Source: Zarea fungicola (taxonomy: Eukaryota > Ascomycota > Sordariomycetes > Hypocreales > Cordycipitaceae). Taken from it: DNA of 64,000 nt. The stretch spans positions 60,458-124,457 of the forward strand of contig FWCC01000045.1 of assembly GCA_900169235.1 (NCBI GenBank), given 5' to 3'. Shown piece by piece: positions 23,044 through 33,671 of this stretch; the stretch's first letter is position 1, and each line of letters starts with the position of its first letter. A program made the position numbers and the translations under genes. Below the pieces are notes generated by a model, which ran no database searches, was not told the origin of the DNA, and worked only from the letters and a program-made list of their open reading frames with translations.

Positions 23044-23887
23044 AGTAAGGGATAGCTAGTTGTTGCACTGCAAGGGGCTGTGTGTTATGAAGACTGCCAT
23101 TTTCAACAGCCTCTCTCCAAAACGCCGTCAATGAGTGTTATTATTAGTAAGCGTTATCATCACCTGATCCGTAGTACGCTTACCTAAATTGGTCGTCACC
23201 GCTAGAGGGCAGGAAGGTTTTTGCGAGGCGTGTGCCTCAATATGTGACTAGGTATTCCTTGGCTGGGTCCTTGTTAGATACGCGGAAATGTAATTAATAA
23301 ATCGCGGTAGGGTCTGAGTAATCAATTAGTAAGATTGAAATGATCAATGATAGCTAATAGGGCCACGGGTACCCGTGCGGATTTGTTAGTCGTGCTTGCC
23401 ATCAAGTTGGTACAGTAATAGCGTAAAGGCAAGAAACGAAGACACGTGTATATAGCTGTGAGCTGGATTCAACCTCAGTGGGAGAAGCCAGCGATAATTC
23501 CTAGTATCTACGGGAGACCTACCTGCACATACTGTGAATGCAAGCACTCCCTTCCATTGCTCCCTCACAGTTAGCCATCTGCTTGGCGCGCGCTCGGTTC
23601 GATCGGCATTTTCCGAGTGCAAAGCCGCATAATAAAAATCGTATACATCAGACGGAAAATTACCGGCATCACCTGTACGTACATACTAGGCCAATGCCAG
23701 ACATAATATTCAATGGAGTGAATGCGAGTGTACGAATTTGTGTCTAGCTTTGTTTATTCTATAGTCTCACACTAGTTTGCCGGTACCACCAATTTCAAGC
23801 GAAAATATACTTTCCTGCCTTGTAATAACTGAAAACTGGACGCGATTACGTTAGGCAGTCATCTAGACATTTGAGAGCTGCATTCGC
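23044..23887. other. Spacer between regulator and amidase
   Basis: This is the promoter region of the regulator that starts at 23043 and the 3' region of the amidase. I see no gene and no array of the 9-bp type here. Confidence 0.55.
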
Positions 23888-25730
23888 TCATTCGTTTAGC
23901 TTCCGAAGAGCCTCGTCGATGTAATCAATAAAAGTTAATAGTTTCTCCTCCTCAAATCGTCTGCCAACGACTTGTACTGCAACTGGAGCCCCGTTATAAA
24001 CCTCTGCATTATCTGCAAAATTCGCCGTTAATATCCTTCCATCATTTATACGCAGATACTCAAAGGGCCACTTACATGATTCCCAAACTTTGCGGTCTTG
24101 ATCATTCAAAGGGTTATAAGACTGGACCTCTATATCAACAGCTTTATCAACAGTAGTCACAGGAATGACCGCGGTCGGATAGTCAAGGATGTTGGTAATG
24201 AAGGTGTAGCCATAATAGTCGTAACGACCTGGCCTGGCAGCCGTAAACGGCGCAGCAGGGAGAATCCACGCATCAACTGGCCGTCCGGTGCCAGTAACTC
24301 TAGCCGTTCCATTCCAGTAGTCCAAGTACTCTTTCTGATATTTGCGTTTGCGGATGTTGTTTGCCGCAATATCAGTGGCATTAGACTGCTCCAATCTTGG
24401 CTCCTCACCAAATAAGCCAGCAATTTGAGGGAAAACGGTTTCGCCTGACAGAGCCAAACTCTTGTGCACATCACGGCCTCCGTCGTAGAGAAATGTATCA
24501 AGCTGAGACATTAGCATTTCGTTTCAACGTACTAGATATCTCACTTACCATAATAGCCGAGGCTTCTGAGTGAGACGGAGGTTGCCAGTCAATGACTTGG
24601 TGGCCTGCCTTGGCAATGGCAAGGCGAACAAGTTCTATAGCTCGTGATACGGGTGGGTGTGGTGTGACTATGCCATCATGTGCCATGATGCCAAAACAAA
24701 GCTGGCGATTAGCAAGCTCATGAGCTTCCTTCTCCATTCCATGACGATATGGCAGCCCTACAACCAGGGGATCTTGTAGCCATGGCTGGGTAGCAAGAAT
24801 GCTTCTCATTAGTAGGCGCATATCTTGCACTGAAGTTGCCAAAGGCCCAACAGCTGATAGAACCGTGTTTTGGCCATCCATGCTGTTTGCTACGCCCTCA
24901 TAGGGAAGACGCCCAGCAGATGGCTTGAGGCCATAAAGGCCATTTGCACTGGCAGGCATCCGTACCGAGCCGGCAATATCCGTTCCGAAACCGATTGGGG
25001 AACCCCTCAACGCGATCAGTGCTCCTTCACCTCCCGAGGAGCCACCGGCAGCGAGGTGGCGATTCTTTGGGTTTTTCGTATAGCCAATAAAGTGATTGAA
25101 AGTCTCGCCAGATACCAGTGTTTGTGGACAGCTCGTCTTCACGTACAAGACGGCACCAAGTTCTCGCAACTCCCGAACCAATTCGCTTTCAAAAACTTTC
25201 TCTCTCCCAGTGTTCTTCTGCCCTTCAAAGGTTCCTAGCCAGCCAACATATCCCATGGTCGTCTCCACGCCCTTGACGTGGAACTGATCCTTGAGCGACA
25301 CTGGCAAGCCATGAAGTGGTCCGATCGTCTTGCCATACCTCTCGAAATACTGGTCCAGTCTCTCTGCATCTGCGATGGCGGCGTCAAAAAAGATCTCGTG
25401 CAAACAGTTCACCTAGCAGGTTAGTTGTGAAACGGGTCGGGCTTGGCTTTGCGCTGTATTTACAAGTTGATGAGCAAGCGCTGCCCTATGGCAGAAGGCT
25501 TCGGTAACTTCTTTTGCCTTCCAGAGGCCAGAAGAAATGTTGAATACAATGTCAGTGGCACCAACTTCGGTAATTTCAAGCTCCTTCGCACTTAAAAACT
25601 GTCGAATATATTGACTCAAATCCCGTGTCTCATCCACGGACGGAATATCCGTGGAAATGAGCCACTTTGAGGGGATCTGCGCCCGGACATGACGCGCGTG
25701 ACTTTTTGCCGCTTCTTCCCAGTCAGACAT
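23888..25730 (-). CDS. Cytosolic amidase-signature enzyme (581 aa)
   Basis: Three minus-strand exons (25730-25464, 25412-24549, 24502-23888) give 581 residues. It is an amidase-signature serine hydrolase that would hydrolyse carboxamides (acetamidase or fatty-acid-amide type). The Ser-cisSer-Lys triad is visible: Lys about 130 in LPVSLKDQF, Ser about 214 in AAGGSSGGEGA and Ser about 238 in GFGTDIAGSVRMPA. The N-terminus (MSDWEEAAKSHARHVRAQIP, then FLSAKELEITEVGATDIV) is typical of fungal acetamidase-like proteins and has no signal peptide. A phased 9-bp array lies 245-290 bp upstream of its ATG. Together with the secreted amidase at 33672, this gives the cluster two amidases in different compartments. 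The family call is firm and the substrate unknown. Confidence 0.92.
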
Positions 25731-26714
25731 TTTATTTGTTCTCCGAGAGCTGCAGAGTTAGAGTTGAGTTAAGATGGGATGGATCATTACTGTCAAGGGA
25801 GATGGCTTTCCTATATATAGCTCTGAATAAGTAATCGTATCTAGCTGGATTAATAATTCAATGTAAATTATTTATTGCTTGATCTATATCCTAGACTTCT
25901 TTTTACATTGGTAACTATGAAGCATTCTCGCAACATACATCAACCTATGTTTTCAACACCAACTCCAAATCACAGTCGGAAAAGTCGGAACAGTCGGAAC
26001 AGTCGGACATGTCGGACAAATTGACCAGAGCGGAATGTCCGTCGAGTCGGACTCTCCGCACAACGTACGTTGGCCACGGGTCTACAAGACGAATGCTCCT
26101 GTTCAAGGCTTCATAAGCAGGAAAACAATCCCGCAAACAAACTAGCAACTTTGGTTCAAAGCAACTTTCGTCCCCGCGCATCCCCAAGAACGACATTGCG
26201 ACATTTAGGGTCCTTAGGCACAGTACTCAAATTTGTCATCTTGATCTGGCAATTCGCCGAGCATCTGTACGAAAGACGGGGTTTTGGCATTTCGATGATA
26301 TTCATTGCGGACATTTACTAACGAGCCTCGGCATTATTGTTGTGCATTGTCCCTCTCCGCGCCGCGCGGGCACCGATTAGACCAAGCATTATTAATCGGT
26401 AGCCCGTATTTACCGCTTTTGACAGGTACATGGGCATTAGCGCTTTACTTAAGATACCACCGAATCTCTTAAGTACGGCGGAGCTCCTAGTCAATCCGCA
26501 GCCCCAACAGTCGCGTCTTTGAGATATTTAAAAGTTGAGAGTTACTTACTTTTGAGCTCGAAAACGAAATTATATCTTTACTTCACTAGAAAATAAGCGA
26601 CAAAAAATAACAACGAATATATTGGCTGCAAGCTTCGCATAACTAGCTGGCAAAGAGAACAGAAACCCCCGCTGCCTCCCATCATAACGGAACTGGCACA
26701 AACTGAGCAGAGCC
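25731..26714. other. Divergent promoter region of amidase and DUF302 genes
   Basis: This region contains 9-bp array 1 (25975-26019). Further right are GC-rich and AGCGCT-containing sequences (about 26360-26490). The small frame at 25945-26196 on minus merely reads through the array. Confidence 0.6.
25975..26019 (-). repeat. Phased 9-bp array 1 (five units)
   Basis: GTCGGA recurs at 25975, 25984, 25993, 26002 and 26011, exactly 9 bp apart. On minus this is TCCGAC-NNN repeated. It lies between the divergent amidase and DUF302 genes, 245 bp upstream of the amidase start. Confidence 0.95.
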
Positions 26715-27227
26715 ATGCCGCAAATCAAATCGGAAAGCTTCACTGGCATTCGCGTCACTGTCACGACGACGACTTCTTATAATATTGTTTTTGACAGGCT
26801 GCAAAAAGAGATTAACGCCTCTGGTCCTGTTAGCATGAATGAGCTTAAGGAGGCAGGACAGAATGGAAAAGAGGCTTACATCAGCTACTTTACCAAGAAA
26901 ATCGGCCCGCTCGGCTTTACGCAGTTCCTTGGTCTTGACCATGGGGCGTGGATTGGACTTTTTGGTATTGGGGGCGGTCTGCGGCTACATCGAATAATAC
27001 TGGGTAATGCTTTGATCGCCAAGACCATGCTTGAACACGACTTGTATTCCGGTTTATTCGCTCCGGTAGAAATACTATTGAAGGAGAACAAGGGCGGGGA
27101 GACGGAGGTTGTTTACATTGTGCCAAGCAGCCTAGTCACTGCAGTTAATCCTGATGCTGCGTTGAAAGCTGCAGCGAGTGCGCTGGACTCAAAGCTGGAC
27201 GCGTTGGTGAGGCACATTGCGGCTTAG
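26715..27227 (+). CDS. DUF302-domain protein (170 aa)
   Basis: This is a single-exon gene for a small soluble protein. Recognisable DUF302 features are the N-terminal VTVTTTTSYNIVFDRLQKEI strand-helix, the central GLDHGAWIGLFGIGG and LHRIILGNALIAKTMLEHD, then YSGLFAPVEILLKEN and VVYIVPSSLV. The length suits the family (about 150-170 aa), which has the TT1751-like fold and no defined activity. No signal peptide is seen. In fungi such genes often sit beside oxidoreductases or in metabolite clusters. It is divergent from the amidase, with array 1 in between. The family call is good and the role unknown. Confidence 0.85.
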   Translation: MPQIKSESFTGIRVTVTTTTSYNIVFDRLQKEINASGPVSMNELKEAGQNGKEAYISYFTKKIGPLGFTQFLGLDHGAWIGLFGIGGGLRLHRIILGNALIAKTMLEHDLYSGLFAPVEILLKENKGGETEVVYIVPSSLVTAVNPDAALKAAASALDSKLDALVRHIAA

Positions 27228-28207
27228 CTTTGCCTAAAGAGCCTTGACTTCTGAACCGTACATTCCACAATGTCTACTATATTTTTGAAAGTGATAGCTA
27301 TAGGAGATAAAAGTCACGTCAAAAGAGGATTTTATTGTATAAGTTACAATAGTAGCCTGATTAAGTGTGTCTATATCTAGTGTACATTTTTGTTTACTAT
27401 TAGACCATATATCTTCTTGCGCAAGGAAGGTAGTAATATCTTTAAGTTGATTCTCTGTTTTCCCCTCTTGCCTTGTTCTTTTCCTGAGATTATGATGCTA
27501 TGCTTCCTATGTAACTGATGAATAATGCTTGATGATCTACTAGAGTAGTTATATCTCTTGTCGCGTTTTTTGTCGAAATAGCGTTGGTATTGTCACCATT
27601 TTATGCCGCTGGCGTCGGCCTAAGCAGAGGGTAGCAGCTTTCCATCCTCTACCCGGTAATAAGGCCGGATGGGGAACCCTATTCAAGCTGATGATGGATC
27701 TTTGACTTTTTCGAAATAGCCATACTGGTATCAAAAATCTCCGGTACAGTCACCCAATATCTTTATTTCTCTCATGTTGACTCTGGAGACTCACAGAATT
27801 GGTGACACATTTGAAGACAGCCCCACGCATCCTGGAATCTACAAAGAGACGGAGTTTTATAAGTCAAAAAAGCGCGCCAAATTGTGGTGGTTAGAGAGGA
27901 GAAACCGGTCTTGGAGGTTTACTGGAAGGCCAATCGTGCTAGGAGGAAGGCAAAAGAAATCGAAGAACGCAACCAAACTGATACGAGAAAAACAAACGAA
28001 GGAAAATATACAGGAATCACGCGGGTCAGGACAGGTGTGGTGGATGCGGACAGACAGAAAGTGTGTTTTTTAGCATTTCCAGAGAACCCTTGGTGCAGTA
28101 GTAGTTACGAGCACCAAGTTGGTAAACCGAAACAATATACGGAAGAATATCTAATTACTTGAAAGTAATACAAGCCATTTCATAATACCGCCTTCCTATC
28201 ATGTTGA
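27228..28207. other. Spacer with no supported gene
   Basis: This lies downstream of both the DUF302 gene and the small secreted protein gene. Two overlapping frames at 27774-28162 (plus) are lysine/arginine-rich and unlike known proteins, so I do not call them genes. Confidence 0.5.
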
Positions 28208-28581
28208 CTACTCAACAATTTGAAACTGCGCAGCGCCACCATCTGGCACACTAACACAAGCGCCGCCAAATTCAGCAACTGCGATTGACCCAGTACTAGA
28301 ATAGGCAACTGCAACACCCTGTCCGTTTGAGACTGCTCTGAAAAACAAACCTTTAGGGTTCACAGATCTGACAACCTATAGTTCAGTCACCAGGCATTAG
28401 CAAAGTCCACATTACCAGTATAATAACTCACATAAACATCCTTGCCAGTGAAAGAACTTGTCAGGGACGGAGAAGAACAATCCGCGGACTTATAAAAGTT
28501 TACAGTCCAAGGCAGGGATTGAGCGGTTGTAATTCCAGAAAAGCCGGCAAAGGCGGCTATGGTAACGTGCAGAAAATACAT
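28208..28581 (-). CDS. Small secreted protein (105 aa)
   Basis: Two minus-strand exons (28581-28432 and 28375-28208) join in phase to 105 residues. Residues 1 to about 20 form a signal peptide (MYFLHVTIAAFAGFSGITTAQ). The mature chain has two cysteines (SADCSSPS and GGACVSVPD) that could form one disulfide, and it ends in QFQIVE. The intron is supported by GTGAGT..TATAG and by the loss of similarity in the read-through frame. Small proteins of this build are common among fungal secreted effectors and surface proteins, but I recognise no named family. A dead Tc1-type transposon lies within 500 bp upstream, the kind of setting where accessory secreted proteins are often found. Gene confidence moderate to good. 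Confidence 0.65.
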
Positions 28582-28959
28582 GGCTGAGTGCTTCTCACTA
28601 ATTGAATAAGTCAGGATGGGTAAATAGAGATTTTAGGAGAATGACGAGTGATCTAGCTCAGGGACTTGAGCTCAAGAGCCTTAATATACCTTGTGGTAAG
28701 GAGCATAGAGCAATTCTGAAACAAATTAGAAGAGCTTCCATTGCGACGTCGGACACTCGATTATGCCGACGCAGTGATTCTCACTGGAAGACACGGATGC
28801 GGTGCTAAGAAACACTCCGCAGAACGCATTCTCTGAGCGGTAGACCTTCTCCGCAAAGATTGATACGTATGAGTTCAATAAGGCAACGTAATTGGTAGTA
28901 CAGGTGGCAATAAGCTTTAACACCCTTTGAAGTACCCTCTTAGCCTCTCTCCACTATAT
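28582..28959. other. Promoter-side spacer of the small secreted protein
   Basis: No gene is seen. The stretch borders the transposon remnant on its right. Confidence 0.5.
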
Positions 28960-29570
28960 ACGCTGCAATCTAGCCTTTTTTAGTACTTGTTATGATACTT
29001 CTTTTAATCTATTCTCTTTCTAATACTTTGTATACCCGATGGTGCATTTTCCCAGAGCTTTGATGTACCGCTTCCTAGATAGATTCCCAGGCTATCTTCA
29101 CCGCCTCACATAGCTGTCCGTACGTATCTTGAATATAAGGTGCTGTATGACGAACAGGAAATGGCCGATATATCTCAGCCGTCATTAATGCTCATAAGTT
29201 CTCAATCCGGTTCAAGTCCGGAGAATAAGGTGGCCACTTCATGTTCTCGATATCCATCTTACCCTAATAGCCTCTTTACGATCCTCGCCGTGTGCACCGA
29301 TGCATTATCATGCATAAAGATATGGCCGTATGGAAAGAAGCCACGCAGCTGCGCCAAGTATAGCTCATGAATACCCTTGCTGTTGACGTTAGCCTCGAGA
29401 GCCACAAAGTCTGTCCTCTGGCCATAGCCAAGGCTGCGTAGAACATCTGCTTTGACCCGCAGAAACCATACGTAGACTTGCTTGAAGAGACAGTATGCCC
29501 ACAGGTAGTTACGCTGCAGGAGAACTCATTATAGGGTAAATAGAAAAAAGTTGGAAGTTGATTAGCATAA
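28960..29570 (-). mobile_element. Degenerate Tc1/mariner-type transposase remnant
   Basis: The minus strand preserves parts of a DDE transposase in shifted frames with stops. A segment near 29290-29340 reads HDNASVHTARIVKRL, and about 29185-29235 reads MKWPPYSPDLNRIENL, both classic Tc1/mariner catalytic-region signatures. A C-terminal-like RKRYIKAL lies near 29070. At least one in-frame stop follows the SPDLN motif, and the motifs lie in different frames, so the element is dead. I could not define terminal inverted repeats or the outer borders; similar debris may reach about 29700. Family call good, borders approximate. Confidence 0.75.
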
Positions 29571-30081
29571 TACATGCTGTAGAATGGTAATATAGATACC
29601 TAGTCGCACAAAAGGAATTGTACAACTTGTTAGCCTTTGACCGGGACGCTTAGCATTGGTACCAGTTTTCTGCACAACTCTGGCAGGAATGTCAGACTCT
29701 TTTCCTCGAAATTCCAATGCCGGCTAAAAATAAGATTTTGTGTAAATGAGTCACAGTGTAGGCGGTGTAGACTCAGCAACCGCTGACTGCCGTGCTAATT
29801 ACCGTAAAATCACTGGGTTTTTTCTTATACCGTCGTCAGTAAAAATGGAAGCATGAAGGGAAGGTATGTACGTCAAAATATACTGCTTCAATGGCTCTGT
29901 AGTAACACTAAAGGCTGCTTCTGTGGCAAAACCACCGATCATTTTCTCCACATGTTCCCTACCCGTCGGAATCAGTGTGCTGCCACCCCGTTAACCCGCT
30001 CTGCGAACTACTCCGCCTCTGGTTAGTATTTGCGATGCCACGCCTGACTACTATGCCTTGGACAGGTTGGTAGAATGTCCA

Positions 30082-30198
30082 GGACCATTCGGATTGACTG
30101 GTGACTGACTGGTGAGTCCCCCCCTTTTTGAGGGAGTACGTTCACTCACACTCACTCACCAGTCATGAAATATATGGCCGGACCAGGACCGAATGGCC
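30082..30198. repeat. Nested inverted repeats (foldback)
   Basis: An exact 12-bp inverted pair, TGACTGGTGAGT at 30106-30117 and ACTCACCAGTCA at 30154-30165, sits inside a less perfect outer pair: GGACCATTCGG at 30082-30092 against CCGAATGGCC at 30189-30198. It could be a foldback or MITE scar beside the Tc1 remnant. Confidence 0.7.
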
Positions 30199-30518
30199 AC
30201 CATCACAGTTGACACGGTGGTCGCTAATTGTCCGGACAAGGGGTTGCCATGATGCCCGCCTTTGCCGCTAGAGATGGGTGTTATCTTTAGCCGTTTTGCG
30301 CCGAACCCTTTGTCAGTGACGAGGCTACTCCAGGTACTGCAAATCGGACAGCCACATCGAATAGAATGGCCCAGTCTGGCTACTCGGTCTTTGCGTACAG
30401 ATACCTGGTTGATGACACAATTAAATGACAGATTTTATACGGCGGTACATTGTGTGTAAATGGTGGCCTTTCCAACCAGTAGCCGCAGTTATATGCTGGC
30501 TTAAATTTGACGATAGCT

Positions 30519-30578
30519 TCCGACTACGCCGATTGTTCTGACTATTCCGATTCATCCGACTCTGTGAACTAGTCCGAG
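30519..30578 (+). repeat. Phased 9-bp array 2 (seven units)
   Basis: TCCGAC-like cores start at 30519, 30528, 30537, 30546, 30555, 30564 (degenerate) and 30573, all 9 bp apart. The array lies 218-277 bp upstream of the secreted-protein ATG at 30796 and in the same orientation as that gene. Confidence 0.9.
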
Positions 30579-30795
30579 TTTCCGACTGTCATTTGCGTCT
30601 GGTCAGAAGGTTCCGGTAGATCAACGTTTGGTAGGGTACTTTGGGCATAAACCAAGGGGCTATAGATGCATAGTCTCCCGATATATAAACACAGTTCTTT
30701 GGCCGCTTGGTTGTCAAATTATCCTCCCCTGCGACCAAATATTAAACTATTCAAATTCTTATAGCCTCCTCACCCAATAAACAAAGTTGGCTAAA

Positions 30796-31320
30796 ATGAG
30801 AATCGAAGGGCTTATCGCGGTAGTGGCTGGCGTTTTGGCAAGCACTGGTTCTGCTGCGGTGGCCACCAGGCCAAAGCATACCACAACCAGTGCCCCCAAG
30901 CCTTTGCCTACGACCCCAGGGCATCCGAATATCAACCTAGGCAATGTCACATTTGGTGCCCCCTTCTCTTGCGGCGATGCCCCGATCGCCAACATCAACA
31001 CCACTGACTGTACCATGGCAATTGCGGCGCTGCTTGCCAGCATTTGTTCTGATGGAATCTGCACCCTCCAGCCCGCGGTTCCCGGAGCCACACTGGGGGG
31101 GACTAGGCAGCTCTTCGGAAATTGCGAGGCGATTGTCAACGGCCCCCAGAGTGGCGACGGCCTAGTTTTCAATGAGGAACCGGTCAAGACCGAGTTCCCG
31201 CTTTTCATTTCAGAGTGTATCGCAAACCCGGTGATCCATAACGGCGCTGCAAACATCTTCTCGACGGACGGAAACCTGCGTCTCCTCGTCACCAACGGCC
31301 AGCCTGTCGGGCCCGAATAA
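30796..31320 (+). CDS. Secreted six-cysteine protein (174 aa)
   Basis: This is a single-exon gene starting at the ATG at 30796 (CTAAAATGAGA context). Residues 1 to about 20 are a signal peptide (MRIEGLIAVVAGVLASTGSA). A short Thr/Pro-rich linker follows (HTTTSAPKPLPTTPGHP), then a compact domain with six cysteines in SCGDAP, TTDCTMA, ASICSDGICTL, GNCEAI and SECIAN. Six suggests three disulfides in an extracellular protein. The pattern resembles uncharacterised secreted proteins of hypocrealean fungi, but I cannot name a family. An effector, surface or sensing role is possible. The gene carries 9-bp array 2 in its promoter, linking it to the cluster enzymes. Confidence 0.75.
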   Translation: MRIEGLIAVVAGVLASTGSAAVATRPKHTTTSAPKPLPTTPGHPNINLGNVTFGAPFSCGDAPIANINTTDCTMAIAALLASICSDGICTLQPAVPGATLGGTRQLFGNCEAIVNGPQSGDGLVFNEEPVKTEFPLFISECIANPVIHNGAANIFSTDGNLRLLVTNGQPVGPE

Positions 31321-31992
31321 ACGTATGCAACTGGGAAGTCCTCGGCTCTCATGTTCACAGCAAGTGTATGGATGAAAATGACTGGCCAGGCGGGTACAGG
31401 GAAGTAACGAGCTACGGGCAGAAGTCGACTTTCTTGGCAGTGTTGGATCCTCTCACAACATTAATGTACTGTCGCAAGATCCTTGCTGTATTATTCCATG
31501 CGCTGGTTGGTCATTGTGTTGTGTAAATAAGAACCCTATATTTGTCAGTATGGCAATGTGCACAATATATTGTACCTGCCTCCTGTCAATTAGTAGTCAT
31601 TAAGCTACTTCTGCTCAAGCATTTCTCACATAGGAGTCGTTTATCCTTATATCGACGCAGGCCTCTGTCCGTGTCTATCCAGGATCCCAATTGGTAAGTC
31701 TAATACTGTTGCTATCAGGAAGTATTCCACCATTACTAGGATGCTGACCTCTGACTGACTGATTGCGAGCTTGTGTGGGTTAGCCAACCCGCCTTCTTCG
31801 ACAGGCTGCCCGCCCTTTGGATAGTTAGACAATACAAGTATTTATTAACATCACGTACGTAACCTACAGTAGTTGCATTGTGATATCACATGCTCATATA
31901 TAGCCACGTATTCCAAAGGTCTGCGGTGAAACAAAATACGAGGCTTATTATGAAATAAAAGTTGCATTGCAAACTCTACTCTAATACAGTGC
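31321..31992. other. Convergent 3' spacer
   Basis: This separates the secreted protein (plus) from the alpha/beta-hydrolase (minus). No gene is visible. Confidence 0.6.
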
Positions 31993-32760
31993 TCAAACAA
32001 GACTATATGCCCTTGTTTGCCTCGCGACCTCCTGAACAATCTGTGCCACCTTGTCAGGCATGCTTAAGAATGGGCTATGCGACGCGGCAATCCTGAATTT
32101 ATTCACAGGGACGCCCTCCTTCTCAATACGCTCAATCATCGCATCCTGCACAAAGGGGGGCAGAGCCTGGTCATTCTCACAGACAATATATGTCACTTGC
32201 AGCGCTCTCCAAGCAACCTTTTCGACATTTAATGGTGTGAATTGCGCTGTGGTGCTATGCACGACACGCAATTCCTCTGCCCACTGAGCCTCCTCAACAT
32301 CTACATCGTTGAACAGGTGATTGATAGGGTCGACCCAGACCAGCAAGTCATCCTCCTCCTTAGAGAGGTATGGCGGCAGTTCTCCTCCAAACAAACCTGC
32401 CAGTGAGTCTCTCTCGCCGGGGATAAAGGCGCACAAATAGATGAGATCGGTGACGCCGCCGTTGTCGGAACCTCTGGGCACTGCGAACTCAGCCAGGGCA
32501 CCGGTGGCAATTATGCCACCCCATGAGTGGGCAACAACAGTGAGCTGCGTGCCGTTACTAGACTCTTTGGCCACAATGGCCTTTACAAAGTCAAGATCGT
32601 CATGTATCGTCTTGTTCGGAGGGATGGAGTTGTTGTTAGTCGGGAGAGTCTCGCAGATGGTGCGAATACCACGAGCTTCTAGAGCGCTTATGAGCTTATG
32701 GTAGTGCTTGGCAATGTGCCATGCACCAGTAATAATCAAGACGGCTTTTGGTTGAGGCAT
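31993..32760 (-). CDS. Alpha/beta-hydrolase fold enzyme (255 aa)
   Basis: This is a single-exon gene for a soluble enzyme of the AB-hydrolase (Abhydrolase_6) type. The nucleophile elbow is TVVAHSWGG, with serine at about 79. The acid is probably the aspartate in YIVCENDQALPP and the base the histidine in RIAASHSPFLSMP near the C-terminus, so the triad is complete. The N-terminal strand KAVLIITGAWH includes the oxyanion-side segment. It has no signal peptide, so it is cytosolic. Homologues are often annotated as esterases and occur in metabolite clusters. Four 9-bp units lie 135-165 bp upstream. The hydrolysed bond cannot be predicted. Confidence 0.9.
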   Translation of the reverse strand: MPQPKAVLIITGAWHIAKHYHKLISALEARGIRTICETLPTNNNSIPPNKTIHDDLDFVKAIVAKESSNGTQLTVVAHSWGGIIATGALAEFAVPRGSDNGGVTDLIYLCAFIPGERDSLAGLFGGELPPYLSKEEDDLLVWVDPINHLFNDVDVEEAQWAEELRVVHSTTAQFTPLNVEKVAWRALQVTYIVCENDQALPPFVQDAMIERIEKEGVPVNKFRIAASHSPFLSMPDKVAQIVQEVARQTRAYSLV

Positions 32761-33671
32761 AATGCTTCTATTTGTGTTTTTCTTTTTCCTTGCTTTGTAT
32801 TGAACATGCGAAAAGCCTAGATATACACTTCTTCTTTAATGCTGCAAGAGCGGCGTAGCCTTGTATTTAACCCTGTAAGCTGACCGGAAAACTCTCCGAC
32901 CTCTCCGACCTCTCCGACACCTGCGATTCTGCCAATTGCCCAAGGCTAATTACATAAATTCGTGGCAAGTACATAAGCGCTAAACTTAGAGGCAGTCCAA
33001 ATCCTAGCGCCACTGTCTGTCCAAGGATAGAGCGGCACGCCTCCCCTTCCCAACAGCGGCTCACCACATCGTTAAGCCACTGCCACTGTCAGACTGGGAC
33101 TCAGTCCGAGGCTGTATTATCTTATTGGGCAAAAGTTTGTCGCCACTTTTATCCAACTGGGCAACAGGGATTTACTGATGCGGAAACAAATAAGCGCAGT
33201 CACAATCAGCAGCTACGAGATGCAACCAAGTCATTGAGTAGTTCAATGCCAACGACTGGTATGTGCCTAGGATATCTGCTGCGATTATTCAGCTCTGGAG
33301 GAGCGTACTTCTTAGGTAATCAGAGGCGTAAAATAACGTGATCAAGCTCAGTCAAATGGTGTGAACAATGACTGACGCACGAGATATGGCATCACCTAGA
33401 CATCAGTATGGCTGCTACGTTATGGCCATGGATCATCGCGAGGTATGCATCAGTTGACAATCATTAACAATCATGCCCGTTTATGCCCTCATACCCTCCC
33501 AACCCAGTTTATCGGCATCTGTGAGAAGCACATGGGCAAAACTTAGATAGAAGTCAACCGCTGATCGTTACAGGGGAACTTTGCCAGACACGTCTCTTTC
33601 CTACCTTGGACAGACGGAACGGGCATGGAATAAAACAACAATAGCTATTATATTAATGGGGCTGAACGAGG
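32761..33671. other. Promoter region of the hydrolase with array 3
   Basis: This contains 9-bp array 3 (32895-32927) and no supported gene. The minus-strand frame at 32867-33067 reads through the array in another frame. Confidence 0.6.
32895..32927 (+). repeat. Phased 9-bp array 3 (four units)
   Basis: TCCGAC occurs at 32895, 32904 and 32913, with TGCGAT at 32922, all 9 bp apart. It lies 135-167 bp upstream of the minus-strand hydrolase ATG and on the opposite strand to it. Confidence 0.9.

Larger units (their letters stand above)
29571..30795. other. Spacer with foldback sequence and array 2
   Basis: This contains possible further transposon debris (to about 29720), nested inverted repeats (30082-30198) and 9-bp array 2 (30519-30578). 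No gene is supported. Confidence 0.55.

Noticed and set aside
25945..26196. Open frame with SDMSDCSDCSDFSDCD as a possible gene
   Set aside because: It is a read-through of the 9-bp array. It has no domain, and the same peptide pattern appears at other arrays where the frame is broken.
27774..28162. Two overlapping Lys/Arg-rich frames as small genes
   Set aside because: They show no start context, no similarity and low-complexity composition.
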